A stretch of 64,000 bases of DNA from RBG-16-34-14 sp963798865 (GCA_963798865.1 CAWCVZ010000005.1:620001-684000), one strand, 5' to 3'; positions 28,216 through 38,176 are shown, counted from the stretch's first letter. A program made the numbers and translations. Notes: generated by a model from the sequence alone, not told the origin.

Positions 28216-29670
28216 TTATATTGCATAATTAAACTTTTCACCGTTATTTTCATTAATTATCAATGCCACGTTTTCTATATGATAAGTATGCGGAAACATA
28301 TCAACGGGTCTCATCTTAATTAATTTAAACCCTGCTTCTGAAAATAATTTTATATCTCTTGCCTGCGTTGCAGGATTACAGCTCACATAAACAATTTTAT
28401 CAGGATTAATTTTTATTACATCGGCGACAGTGTTTTTGTGTAAGCCGTTTCTTGGCGGATCAAGAATAATTACATCCGGGATGGGGATTTTATTCTCTTT
28501 TATAACAGGAAGGAATGATTTGTAAAGATCTGCATTAAAGAATTTTACATTCTGAGTGCCATTCAATTCCGCGTTTACTTTAGCATCTTCTATTGCTGAT
28601 TCAACAGATTCAAAAGCATAAACTTCTTTTGCTTTATTTGAGATATAAATTGCAATTGTCCCCGCGCCTGAATAAAGATCATAAACAATTTCATCTCCTT
28701 TTAGTTCAGCAAAATCCAGTGCAGTCTGGTAAAGATTTTCTGCCTGCAAAGTGTTTGTCTGGAAAAATGAATTTGCACTTATCTGAAAAGTATAATCTCC
28801 AATCATATCAGTAATAAATCCTTCGCCAAATAAAACGTTTTCATAATCACCAACAGCTACCGATGCTTTTTTCTGGTTTATATTATTTACGACCGTAGTT
28901 ATCTCAGGGAAATTTTTTAACAGGTCTTTAAAATATGTCTTCATCAGAGTTTTATCTTCATCTGCAGTAACAAGATTTACCATTAAATCTTTAGTATGAT
29001 ATGCCTGCCTTATAACAAGGTTGCGTAAAAATCCGGAATGAGTTTTTGTAGAATATGGCCGGATATTTTTTCCTTTAAAAAATTTTCTTGTGAAGTTTAA
29101 TATTTTGTAACTCAACTCTGATTGAAGATAGCATACATCAATGTCCAAAACTTTATCATATACATTTGGAATGTGAAGACCTAAAGCAAAATCTTTATCC
29201 AAGCTTTCTTCAGAATTTATTTCATCAGGAGTCAACCATCTTTTATCGGAAAAGGAAAATTCCATCTTATTCCTGTAGAAGAAAATATTTTTTGAAGGAA
29301 TAATCGGAAGCATTTTAAAACCGGAAAATCCACCCAGCTTCTTAAAAATTTCCCCGACCTGCTGCTGCTTGTATTTTATCTGAGCTTCATAAGAAAGATC
29401 CTGCTGTCTGCAGCCGCCGCAGGTGCCAAAGTATTTACATCTTGCGTTAACTCTTTCCGGTGAGGAAACAATAACTTTTTCCACTTTAGCTTCAGCATAA
29501 GATTTTTTAATCTTAGTAATTTTTGCGTTTACTTTATCACCTGGATAAGAACCATGAACAAAAAGCACATAATTTTTCTCTGTCTCTTCATCTTTCTTTA
29601 TCCTGGCGATTCCTTTTCCTTCAAAAGCGTAGCCTCCGATTTCAAGTTCTAAAATATCACCTTTCTTCAA
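28216..29670 (-). CDS. rlmD: RlmD/TrmA-family 23S rRNA (uracil-5-)-methyltransferase
   Basis: The 484-residue enzyme has an N-terminal TRAM domain (1-70), an iron-sulfur cluster motif with Cys78, Cys84 and Cys87 (CKYFGTCGGC), a SAM-binding Rossmann fold (VYDLYSGAGTIAIYIS), the DPPRNGLH motif, and the catalytic Cys in YVSCNPATQARD. It makes 5-methyluridine in 23S rRNA; whether at 1939 or 747 cannot be decided, so the rlmD symbol is tentative. It starts 15 bases after an unrelated methyltransferase gene in the same direction. Confidence 0.86.
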   Translation of the reverse strand: MKKGDILELEIGGYAFEGKGIARIKKDEETEKNYVLFVHGSYPGDKVNAKITKIKKSYAEAKVEKVIVSSPERVNARCKYFGTCGGCRQQDLSYEAQIKYKQQQVGEIFKKLGGFSGFKMLPIIPSKNIFFYRNKMEFSFSDKRWLTPDEINSEESLDKDFALGLHIPNVYDKVLDIDVCYLQSELSYKILNFTRKFFKGKNIRPYSTKTHSGFLRNLVIRQAYHTKDLMVNLVTADEDKTLMKTYFKDLLKNFPEITTVVNNINQKKASVAVGDYENVLFGEGFITDMIGDYTFQISANSFFQTNTLQAENLYQTALDFAELKGDEIVYDLYSGAGTIAIYISNKAKEVYAFESVESAIEDAKVNAELNGTQNVKFFNADLYKSFLPVIKENKIPIPDVIILDPPRNGLHKNTVADVIKINPDKIVYVSCNPATQARDIKLFSEAGFKLIKMRPVDMFPHTYHIENVALIINENNGEKFNYAI

Positions 29671-29685
29671 TTGCGCTCCGTAATT

Positions 29686-30438
29686 TCAAATCTCAAATCT
29701 GTTTTGAAATTTAAGATTTGAGATTTTTTTCAAAATCAACATTCTGTAACCAATAAACTTATCTCCCCCCAATTTTAGATAAGCATTTGCTTCATGGCTA
29801 TAACTCTTAACAAGTTTCTTAATGGATTTTAATTCTTCTTTAGGTAAATCATCAGAAGATTTGCTCAGCAGTTTCTTAGTCTGCGTATAAAATTGCTTTA
29901 ATGTGTTTGTTAAATCTTCATCCCGAACTATTTCAAATTCTTTTGTCTGATAAAATTTTGAGAATTCATCCTGATGCAAAGGAGAAAGATTTCCATTTTT
30001 CCAGATATCTTTTACAAACCGCGGCGGGTTTTCTGTTAAGCTGACAATTTCACCAACGCACAAAAAACCTTCCGGCTTTAAAAGCTTTTTCATTTCTTTA
30101 ACGATTTTATTCCTGTTCTTAGTACCTGTCGAACCCTGGGAATAAATAATATCAAACATCTCTGCTTTAAAATCAGTGTTATCATAATCCATCATGCGGA
30201 TTTTTATTTCTTTTTCTTCAGATAATGCAAAACGTGATTGCACAAGTGCATCTTCGTCATTAACGATCAGGTAAACTTCAGAATTAGTTTTATGAAATAT
30301 TTTTGCTATTTCTTCTGATCCCGCACCAATTACCAGGACAATTTTATTATCTGATTTTACAGAGTCAGAGAAAAGAGAAATTTGTTTTTCAGTACCGGGG
30401 AGGAAAATTTTATTAGCCAACTGAGCTATCCGCTTCAC
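29686..30438 (-). CDS. class I SAM-dependent methyltransferase
   Basis: The 250-residue protein has a Rossmann SAM site (KIVLVIGAGSEEIAKIF near 31-47), the second acidic loop VYLIVNDEDA and a post-IV strand (DIIYSQGSTGT, LLKPEGFLCVGEIV). Substrate is unknown. Its last codons (LKFQNRFEI) are encoded by one arm of an AT-rich hairpin repeat, so the natural C-terminus may have been changed by that insertion. Downstream, rlmD begins 15 bases later. Its start at 30438 faces the divergent S9 peptidase gene. Confidence 0.75.
   Translation of the reverse strand: MKRIAQLANKIFLPGTEKQISLFSDSVKSDNKIVLVIGAGSEEIAKIFHKTNSEVYLIVNDEDALVQSRFALSEEKEIKIRMMDYDNTDFKAEMFDIIYSQGSTGTKNRNKIVKEMKKLLKPEGFLCVGEIVSLTENPPRFVKDIWKNGNLSPLHQDEFSKFYQTKEFEIVRDEDLTNTLKQFYTQTKKLLSKSSDDLPKEELKSIKKLVKSYSHEANAYLKLGGDKFIGYRMLILKKISNLKFQNRFEI
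29688..29726. repeat. 13-bp perfect inverted repeat at the methyltransferase 3-prime end
   Basis: AAATCTCAAATCT at 29688-29700 and AGATTTGAGATTT at 29714-29726 are perfect reverse complements around a 13-base loop. The first arm abuts the stop codon of the leftward methyltransferase gene. A T-run follows only on the plus strand, so it is not a clear terminator for that gene. Similar AT-rich palindromes are probably dispersed elements. Confidence 0.6.
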
Positions 30439-30570
30439 TTAAAATGGTATGAAATGTAAGTTTATAAATCACTTTTTAAATTGCCTTTCGTTGAACCTTC
30501 TTTTATTTTTGAACCAATACTAAAATAAAGATAAATCAATTCTTCTATCTTTCAAAACAAAGAGGATTTA

Positions 30571-32604
30571 ATGAAAAAGCTTCTTCTCATACTTTTAATT
30601 CTTCCAAATTTTATGTCTGCCCAGGAAAAAAGAGCGATGACTGTTGAGGATTTGTGGGCAATGAAAAGAATAAACAGCTTCGATGTTTCTCCTGATGGTA
30701 AGATGATTGTGTTTGCAGTAACTTCTTATAATATAAATGATAATAAAGGGAACTCTGACATCTATTTAATTAATTCTGATGGAACTGATCTTCACACTTT
30801 GAAAAGCTCAGATAAGAATGAATCAAATCCGCAGTATGTTCCTAATTCAAAAAAAATAAGTTACCTGCTTGATGGACAAATCTGGACTTGCAATTATGAT
30901 GGATCTGGTGAGGAAAAGATAACTGAAGTTTACACGAAGATTACAGATTACGATTGGTCACCATCAGGTAATAAAATACTTTTTACTTCTTCTGTTTATT
31001 CTGATTGTGAAACGCAGGATTGTAATAAACAAAAAGATGAAGAAAAAGATTCAAGGAAGGTTAAAGCAAGCATCTTTACAAAATTAATGTACAGGCATTG
31101 GGATGAATGGAGAGAAGGAAAAGTAAGTCAGCTATTTTTGTATGATGTTAAAGGAAAATCTTTTGTTGATATTACTCCTAAAAGTAACTATGATGTTCCT
31201 CCGATTGCATTAGGAAGTTTAAACGATTTTAATTTTTCACCTGATGAAAAACAAATTTCCTTAACAATGAATACTTCTGACTTTATTTCAACAAGCACTG
31301 ATAATGATTTATTTGTAGTTGATTTGAAAGATGTCGGAAAAAACTCACCAACAAAAATTTCCACAAGTAAAGGAAATGATAATCAGCCGGTTTATTCTCC
31401 CGATGGAAAATATATCGTTTATACTTCTATGAAGAGAGCCGGCTTTGAAGCAGATAAGCAGGATATAATTTTATACAATAGAAAAGAAGAAACATATAGA
31501 TCACTTACAGATAATTTTCATTTGTCAGCAGAGGAAATTATCTGGTCACACGATTCTAAGACAATTTATTTCACTGCCGAGAATGAAATTAATAATTCAA
31601 TCTATAAAGTTAATATTGAGAACCCGGATGTTGAGCTTTTATATAAAGAAAATATTAATTCCCATATTAAACTTTCACAGGATGGCAAAGCAATTTTCTT
31701 CCTTAAACAGAGATCCAATCTGCCGGATGAAATATTTTCAATCAGTACAAATGGAAAAAATACTCTTAAGCAAGTTACTTTCCTGAATAAAGATTTACTT
31801 GCAAAGCTGGATTTCAATCCTGTAGAAACATTCTGGAGCGAAGGCGCTGATGGAGTTATGGTTCAGTCTATTTTAATTAAGCCGCCTTTCTTTAATCCAA
31901 ATAAAAAATACCCGATGATATTTTTAATTCACGGTGGTCCGCAGGGGCATTGGTGCGATGAATTCCATTATCGATGGAACATTCAATTATTTTCTTCTAA
32001 AGGTTATGTTGTCGTTGCTGCTAATCCCAGGGGAAGCACTGGTTATGGTCAAAAGTTTACAGATGAAATTTCACAGGATTGGGGTGGAAAAGTTTATACA
32101 GATTTAATGAATGCGTGTGACTATGCTGTGAAAAATTTTAATTTCATAGATTCTAAAAATACTTTTGCTGCCGGCGCTTCTTATGGCGGTTATATGATTG
32201 ACTGGATTGAAGGTCATTCGGAAAGGTTTAATGCTATGGTTAGCCACGATGGTGTATTTAACCTGGAAAGTGAATACGGTACAACTGAAGAGCTTTGGTT
32301 TCCCGAATGGGAATTTGGTGGAGCACCATGGCAAAACAGGGAATTGTATGAAAAATGGTCGCCGCACAGATATATTCAAAATGCAAAAACACCTTTGCTT
32401 ATAGTTCAGGGGGCAAATGATTTTCGTGTACCGGAGGAACAGAGCTTCCAGCTTTTTACTTCTTTACAAAGATTAGGTGTCGAAAGTAAATTATTATATT
32501 TTCCTGATGAAACACATTTTGTAACCAAACCCCAAAACTCTCTGTTGTGGTGGAATACGGTTTTTAATTGGTTTGAAGAACATAAAAAATCGGAGGAGTT
32601 ATGA
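30571..32604 (+). CDS. S9-family prolyl-oligopeptidase-like serine peptidase, secreted
   Basis: The 677-residue protein has a signal peptide (LLLILLILPNFMSAQ), a beta-propeller of PD40/WD40-type blades (about 30-410, with repeats such as DVSPDGKMIVF and YSPDGKYIVYTS), and an alpha/beta-hydrolase domain. The catalytic triad is Ser537 in GASYGGY, Asp617 in GANDFRVP and His649 in DETHFV. It should cleave short peptides after proline or alanine in the periplasm. The start has AAAGAGG seven bases upstream. Its stop overlaps the YkvA gene (ATGA). Confidence 0.93.
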   Translation: MKKLLLILLILPNFMSAQEKRAMTVEDLWAMKRINSFDVSPDGKMIVFAVTSYNINDNKGNSDIYLINSDGTDLHTLKSSDKNESNPQYVPNSKKISYLLDGQIWTCNYDGSGEEKITEVYTKITDYDWSPSGNKILFTSSVYSDCETQDCNKQKDEEKDSRKVKASIFTKLMYRHWDEWREGKVSQLFLYDVKGKSFVDITPKSNYDVPPIALGSLNDFNFSPDEKQISLTMNTSDFISTSTDNDLFVVDLKDVGKNSPTKISTSKGNDNQPVYSPDGKYIVYTSMKRAGFEADKQDIILYNRKEETYRSLTDNFHLSAEEIIWSHDSKTIYFTAENEINNSIYKVNIENPDVELLYKENINSHIKLSQDGKAIFFLKQRSNLPDEIFSISTNGKNTLKQVTFLNKDLLAKLDFNPVETFWSEGADGVMVQSILIKPPFFNPNKKYPMIFLIHGGPQGHWCDEFHYRWNIQLFSSKGYVVVAANPRGSTGYGQKFTDEISQDWGGKVYTDLMNACDYAVKNFNFIDSKNTFAAGASYGGYMIDWIEGHSERFNAMVSHDGVFNLESEYGTTEELWFPEWEFGGAPWQNRELYEKWSPHRYIQNAKTPLLIVQGANDFRVPEEQSFQLFTSLQRLGVESKLLYFPDETHFVTKPQNSLLWWNTVFNWFEEHKKSEEL

Positions 32605-32978
32605 AAGAGAAATTAGATTCGGATTATCTTGACAGTCTTGATGATCTTGACTTTGGAGGGAACAGCGAAGAAGACTCCAGCGAAAAAATTGAATATGTTG
32701 AAAGCAATATATGGACAAAGCTTGAAGCTGTAGGTAAGAAAATTTCTTTTGCTAAGGATATTTTAGCACTAGTTAATTATATGAGGGATCCATTTGTCTC
32801 ATGGCATCGCAAGGCAATTGTTGTGGGAGCTCTTATTTATTTTATATCTCCCATAGATACAATTCCTGATCTTATTCCGTTATTTGGTTACCTTGATGAT
32901 CTTGGAGTTATTACCGCATTAATGAAATTCCTTGGAAGCGAACTCATTCCTTACTATCAAAGCGGTTACAGGGAGTAA
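32601..32978 (+). CDS. YkvA/DUF1232-family membrane protein
   Basis: The 125-residue protein has an acidic N-terminus and a DUF1232 region near 62-115: RKAIVVGALIYFISPIDTIP and DLIPLFGYLDDLGVITALM. The hydrophobic SPIDLIPD-type turn is the family hallmark. Function is unknown; members are small membrane-associated proteins. It overlaps the upstream peptidase gene by four bases and precedes a Nudix gene by 31 bases, suggesting a shared transcript. Confidence 0.88.
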   Translation: MKEKLDSDYLDSLDDLDFGGNSEEDSSEKIEYVESNIWTKLEAVGKKISFAKDILALVNYMRDPFVSWHRKAIVVGALIYFISPIDTIPDLIPLFGYLDDLGVITALMKFLGSELIPYYQSGYRE

Positions 32979-33009
32979 GTATTATTAATTTTTAGAAAAT
33001 TGAGATAGA

Positions 33010-33537
33010 ATGAATTTTAAAATAGATAAGAGCGAAATTCTCTACAGAGGCAAAGTATTTGATCTTCAGGTTGATGAGATTACATATAAAAGCGGCAATA
33101 AAGGAATAAGAGAAATTGCACTTCATCCCGGAGGAGCTGTTATAGTTCCGTTAAAAGAAAACGGAAAGCTGATAATGATAACTCAGTTCAGATACCCTTT
33201 TAATAAATTTATGCTTGAGTTCCCTGCAGGAAAACTGGATAAAAGTGAGGATCCTTTTAATTGTGCTGTTAGAGAGCTTGAGGAAGAAACAGGTTTTAAA
33301 TCCGGAAATGTTTTTAAGCTTGGTGAAATTTGTACAACTCCCGGTTTCTGCTCGGAAGTTTTGCATCTTTATTTTGCAAAAGATTTAGCCCCGGGAAATC
33401 ATAGCCGTGAAGAGGGGGAATATGGTATGGAAGTTTTTGAATTTACTGTTGAGGAGATAGAAAGTAAAATCAGCAGTGGAGAAATAAATGATGCAAAATC
33501 AATCTGTGCATTCCATCTTGCAAAACATCATTTATAA
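33010..33537 (+). CDS. Nudix hydrolase, ADP-ribose-pyrophosphatase type
   Basis: The 175-residue protein carries a perfect Nudix box from Gly74 to Phe96, with Glu80, Arg88-Glu89 and Glu92-Glu93 in place (RELEEETGF). GGAVIVPL at 41-48 and QFRYP at 59-63 are the usual ADP-ribose pyrophosphatase features. It probably hydrolyses ADP-ribose or a related sugar nucleotide to AMP plus a sugar phosphate. It lies between YkvA and recN genes in one orientation. Confidence 0.9.
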   Translation: MNFKIDKSEILYRGKVFDLQVDEITYKSGNKGIREIALHPGGAVIVPLKENGKLIMITQFRYPFNKFMLEFPAGKLDKSEDPFNCAVRELEEETGFKSGNVFKLGEICTTPGFCSEVLHLYFAKDLAPGNHSREEGEYGMEVFEFTVEEIESKISSGEINDAKSICAFHLAKHHL

Positions 33538-33572
33538 ATATTTAATGATTGTAAGATTAACAAACATTTAAA

Positions 33573-35276
33573 ATGTTAAAGACACTTTACATTAAGGATT
33601 ATGCACTTATTGAGCAGGTTAATGTTGCTTTTGGACCGGGACTAAATATTATTACGGGTGAAACGGGAGCGGGAAAAACTATCCTTATTGATGCAATGAG
33701 TTTGCTTCTTGGTGAACGCGCGTCAAGTGAAGTTATAAGGAAAGGTTCTGAAAAGTCCATTGTTGAAGGAATATTTGAAGTTTCAAAAAATAAAAAAGTA
33801 CAAGCATTACTGGAACAGAACGAAATTGAATTCCTTCCCGAATTAATAATCCGCCGGGAAATTTCTTTAAAAGGATCAAACCGGTGTTTTATAAATGATA
33901 CCCCGGCTCAGCTGTCTTTAATAAAGGAACTTGGCGACCTGCTCGTTGATCTTCATGGACAACACGAACATCAATCTTTATTGAGAACTGAAACTCATAT
34001 TGAATATCTCGATAATTGTGGTAACACGGATGATCTTTTAAGAACATACAGATGGTTATATAAATCTTTAAGTAAGCTTCAGAGTGAATTGAATGAACTG
34101 AAAGAGAAAGAATCATCTTTGAAGGAAAAGAAAGATTTATTTGAATTCCAGATTAAGGAGATTGATGCTGTCTCTCCTGAAATGGGAGAAGAAGATTCAT
34201 TAGAGAGTCAATTAATAGTCCTTGAAAATTCAGAAAAACTTCAGCTGCTGACCTCCGAAATTTACCAGGGATTATATGAGGCGGAGGGATCAATTTATGA
34301 TTCACTGGTAAAATTAAAAAATGCGATTAACGAACTCACATCAATTGATAAATCATTTATCGAAACAAACAAGGAATATGAATCCGCTGTAACTATTGTT
34401 AATGAAATAGCAAATAATCTGAGAAGCTACAATAATAAAATAGAATTTGAACCTGAAAGATTAGAAAAAATCAGGGAGAGACTGAGCGCAATTAATTTAT
34501 TAAAGAAAAAATTTGGCGGTTCTGTAAAATCAATTCTTGATCATAGAAAAAGACTCGGTGAAGAATATGATATTGTAGAGAACTATGCCGGAAAAATTTC
34601 AGAGCTTGAAGTAAAAATAAAAACCGTTAGAGAAAACTGCGGCTTAACTGCGGAAAAATTATCTGCAGAAAGAAAAATAACAGCAAAGAAAATTGAAAAA
34701 GATATTGTTGAATTATTAAAACAAGTTGGTATTCCAAATTCAAAATTTGAAGTTAAGATTTTAAATTTTCCCGTAAACAGTTTAGATGATTTTATTTTAG
34801 TAAACGGGAAACAATTTAAATTCCATTCTTCCGGTTATGATGAAGTTGAATTTTATCTTTCCACCAACCTCGGCGAAGATGTTAAACCTTTGGCTAAAGT
34901 TGCCTCAGGAGGCGAAGTGTCAAGAGTGATGCTTACACTAAAATCGATCCTGGCAAAAAGAGATAAGTTACCGCTTTTAATTTTTGATGAAATTGATACT
35001 GGCGTCAGCGGGCAGATTGCTCAGAAGGTTGGACAAACACTTAAATCACTTGCATCTCATCACCAGGTTATTTCAATTACACATCTTCCTCAAATATCCG
35101 GGTTAGCTGATCACCATTATGCGGTTGAAAAAATTGAAGTAGATTCAAGAGTAATGAGTAAAATAAAAAAGCTGACTAATGAGGAGAGAATAAAAGAAGT
35201 TGCAAAACTTATGAGCGGGGAAAATATAACAGAGGCAAGTATTAAAGGTGCTAAGGAATTAATGGGCTTAATATAA
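33573..35276 (+). CDS. recN: DNA repair protein RecN
   Basis: The 567-residue SMC-like ATPase acts in double-strand-break repair. Walker A is GETGAGKT at 29-36. Two long coiled-coil arms flank a central hinge-like region (about 150-400). The C-terminal signature SGGEVSRVMLTL leads into Walker B LLIFDEIDTG and the D-loop/H-loop (SITHLPQISGLADHHYAVEK). Length and order are normal and the frame is intact, including a TTTAAAAGG octamer at about 33866 that is read through without a break. Confidence 0.95.
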   Translation: MLKTLYIKDYALIEQVNVAFGPGLNIITGETGAGKTILIDAMSLLLGERASSEVIRKGSEKSIVEGIFEVSKNKKVQALLEQNEIEFLPELIIRREISLKGSNRCFINDTPAQLSLIKELGDLLVDLHGQHEHQSLLRTETHIEYLDNCGNTDDLLRTYRWLYKSLSKLQSELNELKEKESSLKEKKDLFEFQIKEIDAVSPEMGEEDSLESQLIVLENSEKLQLLTSEIYQGLYEAEGSIYDSLVKLKNAINELTSIDKSFIETNKEYESAVTIVNEIANNLRSYNNKIEFEPERLEKIRERLSAINLLKKKFGGSVKSILDHRKRLGEEYDIVENYAGKISELEVKIKTVRENCGLTAEKLSAERKITAKKIEKDIVELLKQVGIPNSKFEVKILNFPVNSLDDFILVNGKQFKFHSSGYDEVEFYLSTNLGEDVKPLAKVASGGEVSRVMLTLKSILAKRDKLPLLIFDEIDTGVSGQIAQKVGQTLKSLASHHQVISITHLPQISGLADHHYAVEKIEVDSRVMSKIKKLTNEERIKEVAKLMSGENITEASIKGAKELMGLI

Positions 35277-35455
35277 TCTCATTTTTCTGCAAAAAATTAG
35301 CGTAAATACGTGATGGGTTTTTAGGACACTCTGAATTATATTAACAAGCGAACGAAAAAATTTCGTTTTAATTAGTGTCTCATATTGCTTTGTAAGTTTT
35401 TAATTTACAAATTACGATTACCGAAAAAACATCATTATTATTTGAGAGGATAAAT

Positions 35456-36330
35456 ATGAAAAAAGGTTTATTACTGGTTATTTATCTTTTTCTGGTGCCT
35501 TCTGTATTTGCCCAGGTAGAGGATAGATTTGGTTTTTTTACTGAATCTGAAATAACTGAGTATGCCAGACCTTTTGGAACTTCTTTAGGGATGGCATTTA
35601 ATTCCGGTTCCTATCATTCTGCAAAAGTTGCAGATTTTTTTGGTTTTGCAATCAGTTTCAAAGGAATGTACATTTTTGTTCCGGATAATGATCTTACTTT
35701 TACTCCCCAATTACCGGCAGGTTATACTGCAGATCAAAAAACAGCAACAATATATGGAAATGAAGGAGCAGCATATTATGGCCCCGATGGCTATATAGTA
35801 TATCCTCCCGGAATAAACAGATCATCATTGCCTGTTGTACTGCCGCAAATATCAGCAAGCCTTTTTGGAACCGAGGTAATGCTGCGATATCTCCCAAGTA
35901 TTTCTTTAAGTGATGAAGAAGATTTAAGCATGTTTGGTATCGGTTTGAAACACAGTATCAGCCGTTATATTCCTCTTTCTCCTGTTGATATAGCGGTACA
36001 GTTCTTGTATAACCACCTCGAAATTACAGGAGTAATGGATATTTCAGCAATCGCATTTAATGCACATGCAAGTAAATCATTTGGTTTATTTACATTATAT
36101 GGCGGTTTGCAATATGAATCCAGCACTTTTGATCTTACATATACTTTTACAGATCCCAGTAATCTGGATCCTTTAAAAAGGGACAGGAATTAAAAGTTAG
36201 CATTGATGGAGATAATAATTTCAGAGGTACATTGGGAGGTGCGTTAAAGCTGGCGGTAATAGTTCTAAATATTGATTATAGCCTTGGAGCTCAATCTGTT
36301 CTGTCCGGTGGCTTAACATTTGAATTTTAA
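35456..36330 (+). CDS. DUF6588-like outer-membrane beta-barrel protein (frame broken once)
   Basis: The protein has a signal peptide (LLLVIYLFLVPSVFAQ) and a barrel-like sequence of alternating hydrophobic strands. The first frame stops at 36191-36193 right after LDPLKRDRN. Slipping back one base at the in-frame T TTA AAA (36172-36178) gives LKKGQELKVSIDG and then continues to FEF at 36330, about 290 residues, ending with a terminal Phe typical of outer-membrane barrels. A DUF6588-like identity is tentative. It is followed by a lipoprotein gene 16 bases downstream, with AGGAG overlapping the gap. Confidence 0.7.
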
Positions 36331-36346
36331 CAGGAGAAAAAAGAAG

Positions 36347-36901
36347 ATGAAAAAATTTATAAAGTCATCATTATTAGCATTCACTTTAATAACAGCAGTT
36401 GTTATGAATGGATGCGATTCTTTTAAGAATTTTGTTTTTGGTTTACCCATTTCATTTGTAATCTCTACAAGTGGAAACAATAATACCCCATCCGGTTTTG
36501 CGGCTTACTGTCTTGACCAGGATGAAACTTACCAGAGTTATGCAGACAAATTAAATAGTGTTGAATTTGTTGAAGCTCATGTAGTTGTTAAATCTATCTC
36601 TGCCGGAGATGAAAATGCAGTTGGTAACGGGATGTTAAGATTATTTGCAGGAACCGGACCCAATGGAACCCCATTATTCACACATACTGCTAATAACATA
36701 AAACCTGCAGACTATATGAAGCCCAATTCATACTTGGTTACTTTAACTGCGGCAGAAATTGATGCTATTAATGCATCTTTAGCTGGTAAAAATACTTGTT
36801 TTTATGCGGATTATGTCTTTACTGTAACTTCTGGTGGTTCCGCTCCTTATGCTATAGATTTTAGAGTAGATGTACTCTATAATATAGATGCAAGTTTATA
36901 A
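36347..36901 (+). CDS. probable lipoprotein of unknown function
   Basis: The 184-residue protein starts MKKFIKSSLLAFTLITAVVMNGC. The Cys at the end of the hydrophobic segment suggests lipid attachment, although the box MNGC is imperfect. The remainder looks like a secreted beta-rich domain (ASYVEFVEAHVVVKS-like strands, then ADYVFTVTSGG). I chose the ATG at 36347 because AGGAG lies 11 bases upstream; a start at 36320 would add nine basic residues before the signal. An intrinsic terminator follows. It is likely in one operon with the preceding outer-membrane protein. Confidence 0.7.
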   Translation: MKKFIKSSLLAFTLITAVVMNGCDSFKNFVFGLPISFVISTSGNNNTPSGFAAYCLDQDETYQSYADKLNSVEFVEAHVVVKSISAGDENAVGNGMLRLFAGTGPNGTPLFTHTANNIKPADYMKPNSYLVTLTAAEIDAINASLAGKNTCFYADYVFTVTSGGSAPYAIDFRVDVLYNIDASL

Positions 36902-36921
36902 CAAACTCTCTCATTCAACTA

Positions 36922-36960
36922 AATCCTTACGGGGTTATTCTTCGTAAGGATTTTTTATTT
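36922..36960 (+). terminator. intrinsic terminator after the lipoprotein gene
   Basis: AATCCTTACG at 36922-36931 pairs perfectly with CGTAAGGATT at 36943-36952, followed by TTTTTATTTT. It lies 20 bases after the stop. Confidence 0.88.
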
Positions 36961-37046
36961 TAAATTCTCTTTCAGAGTTATATTTAGTCAATATTTATTT
37001 TTATTTCGTATTATCTTATAAAAGTATTAAAAATTGATTTTCTACA

Positions 37047-38176
37047 ATGAAAGACTCAGCATTATATGTCCATATTCCTTTCTGTGACCACAAATGTATT
37101 TATTGTGATTTCTATTCAATAATCACTTCTGATAATATCGGTGCATTTCTAAAATCACTTAAACTTGAAATAGATTATTATACTGAAATTTATTCCCATA
37201 ATAGATTTTTTACTTCAATTTATTTTGGAGGTGGAACTCCTTCTTTAATGGAGCCTGAATATATTGAAGAAATAATTATTCATCTTAAAAAGAATTTCTT
37301 GATAGAAAATAGTGCCGAAATCACTCTCGAGACAAATCCTGGAACAGTAACTGAACAGAAGCTAAAATCTTTTCTTAAAACCGGAGTAAATAGAATCAGT
37401 ATCGGGATCCAGTCTTTTAAAGATGATGACTTAAAATTCTTAACAAGAATTCATGATAGTGAAACTGCAATTAAAACAATTCTGAACGCTTACAACGCTG
37501 GCTTTGAAAATATAAGTGCTGATCTCATTTTTAACCTTCCGGGGCAAACAAAAGATAAATGGTTATATAATCTTGAAACAATAATTCAACTTCCTGTTAA
37601 ACATATTTCCGCCTATAGTTTAATTCTTGAAAAAGGAACTATACTTAACAAAATGGTTCTTGACGGAAAAGTTAAAATTCAGGAAGAAGACTATGATGCC
37701 GAACTTTATGAACTTACAATTGATTTTATGATATCAACTGGTTTTATACAATATGAAGTTTCAAATTTTGCAAAAGAAGGATTTGAATGTATTCATAATA
37801 AGGCTTACTGGGAGTACAGAGATTATCTTAGCTTTGGACCCTCGGCACATTCATTTGTAAACGGAAAGAGATGGTGGAATTTTTCCAGTTTAAAAGATAT
37901 ATAGGCGAAATAGAAAACAATCAAACCGCAGCCGCCGGTTTTGAAATAATAGATAAAGATGAAATGCTTGATGAATATATTATGCTAGCATTAAGAAGCG
38001 GCGGGTTGAAAATTTCAGAATTGCAAAACAGGTTTGGAGATAAATGGTTTAAAAGCAGACAGCAATATTTTTCATCGCTTCAGAAAGATAATTTGGTTAT
38101 TCAGGAAAATGACAAAATTCACCTTACAAAAAGGGGTTATGCGCTTTGTGATGAAATTTTAACCAATATTCTTTGA
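37047..38176 (+). CDS. hemW: HemW-like radical SAM protein (frame broken once at T TTA AAA)
   Basis: The start has PFCDHKCIYCDF, with Cys13, Cys17 and Cys20 as the CX3CX2C radical-SAM cluster. YFGGGTPSL and ISIGIQSFKDDDLKFL are HemN/HemW hallmarks. The first frame stops at 37902-37904 after WWNFSSLKDI. A -1 shift at T TTA AAA (37889-37895) continues SSLK-RYIGEIENNQ through the C-terminal HemN domain to 38176, about 376 residues. HemW is a heme chaperone rather than a coproporphyrinogen oxidase. The distal piece has its own ATG at 37871, so separate translation is also possible. A 6-base hairpin begins 27 bases after the heptamer. Confidence 0.82.

Noticed and set aside
33862..33870. TTTAAAAGG in recN as another frame break
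   Set aside because: The reading frame continues normally through it, as it does at 48465 and 20430; these are counted as intact controls.
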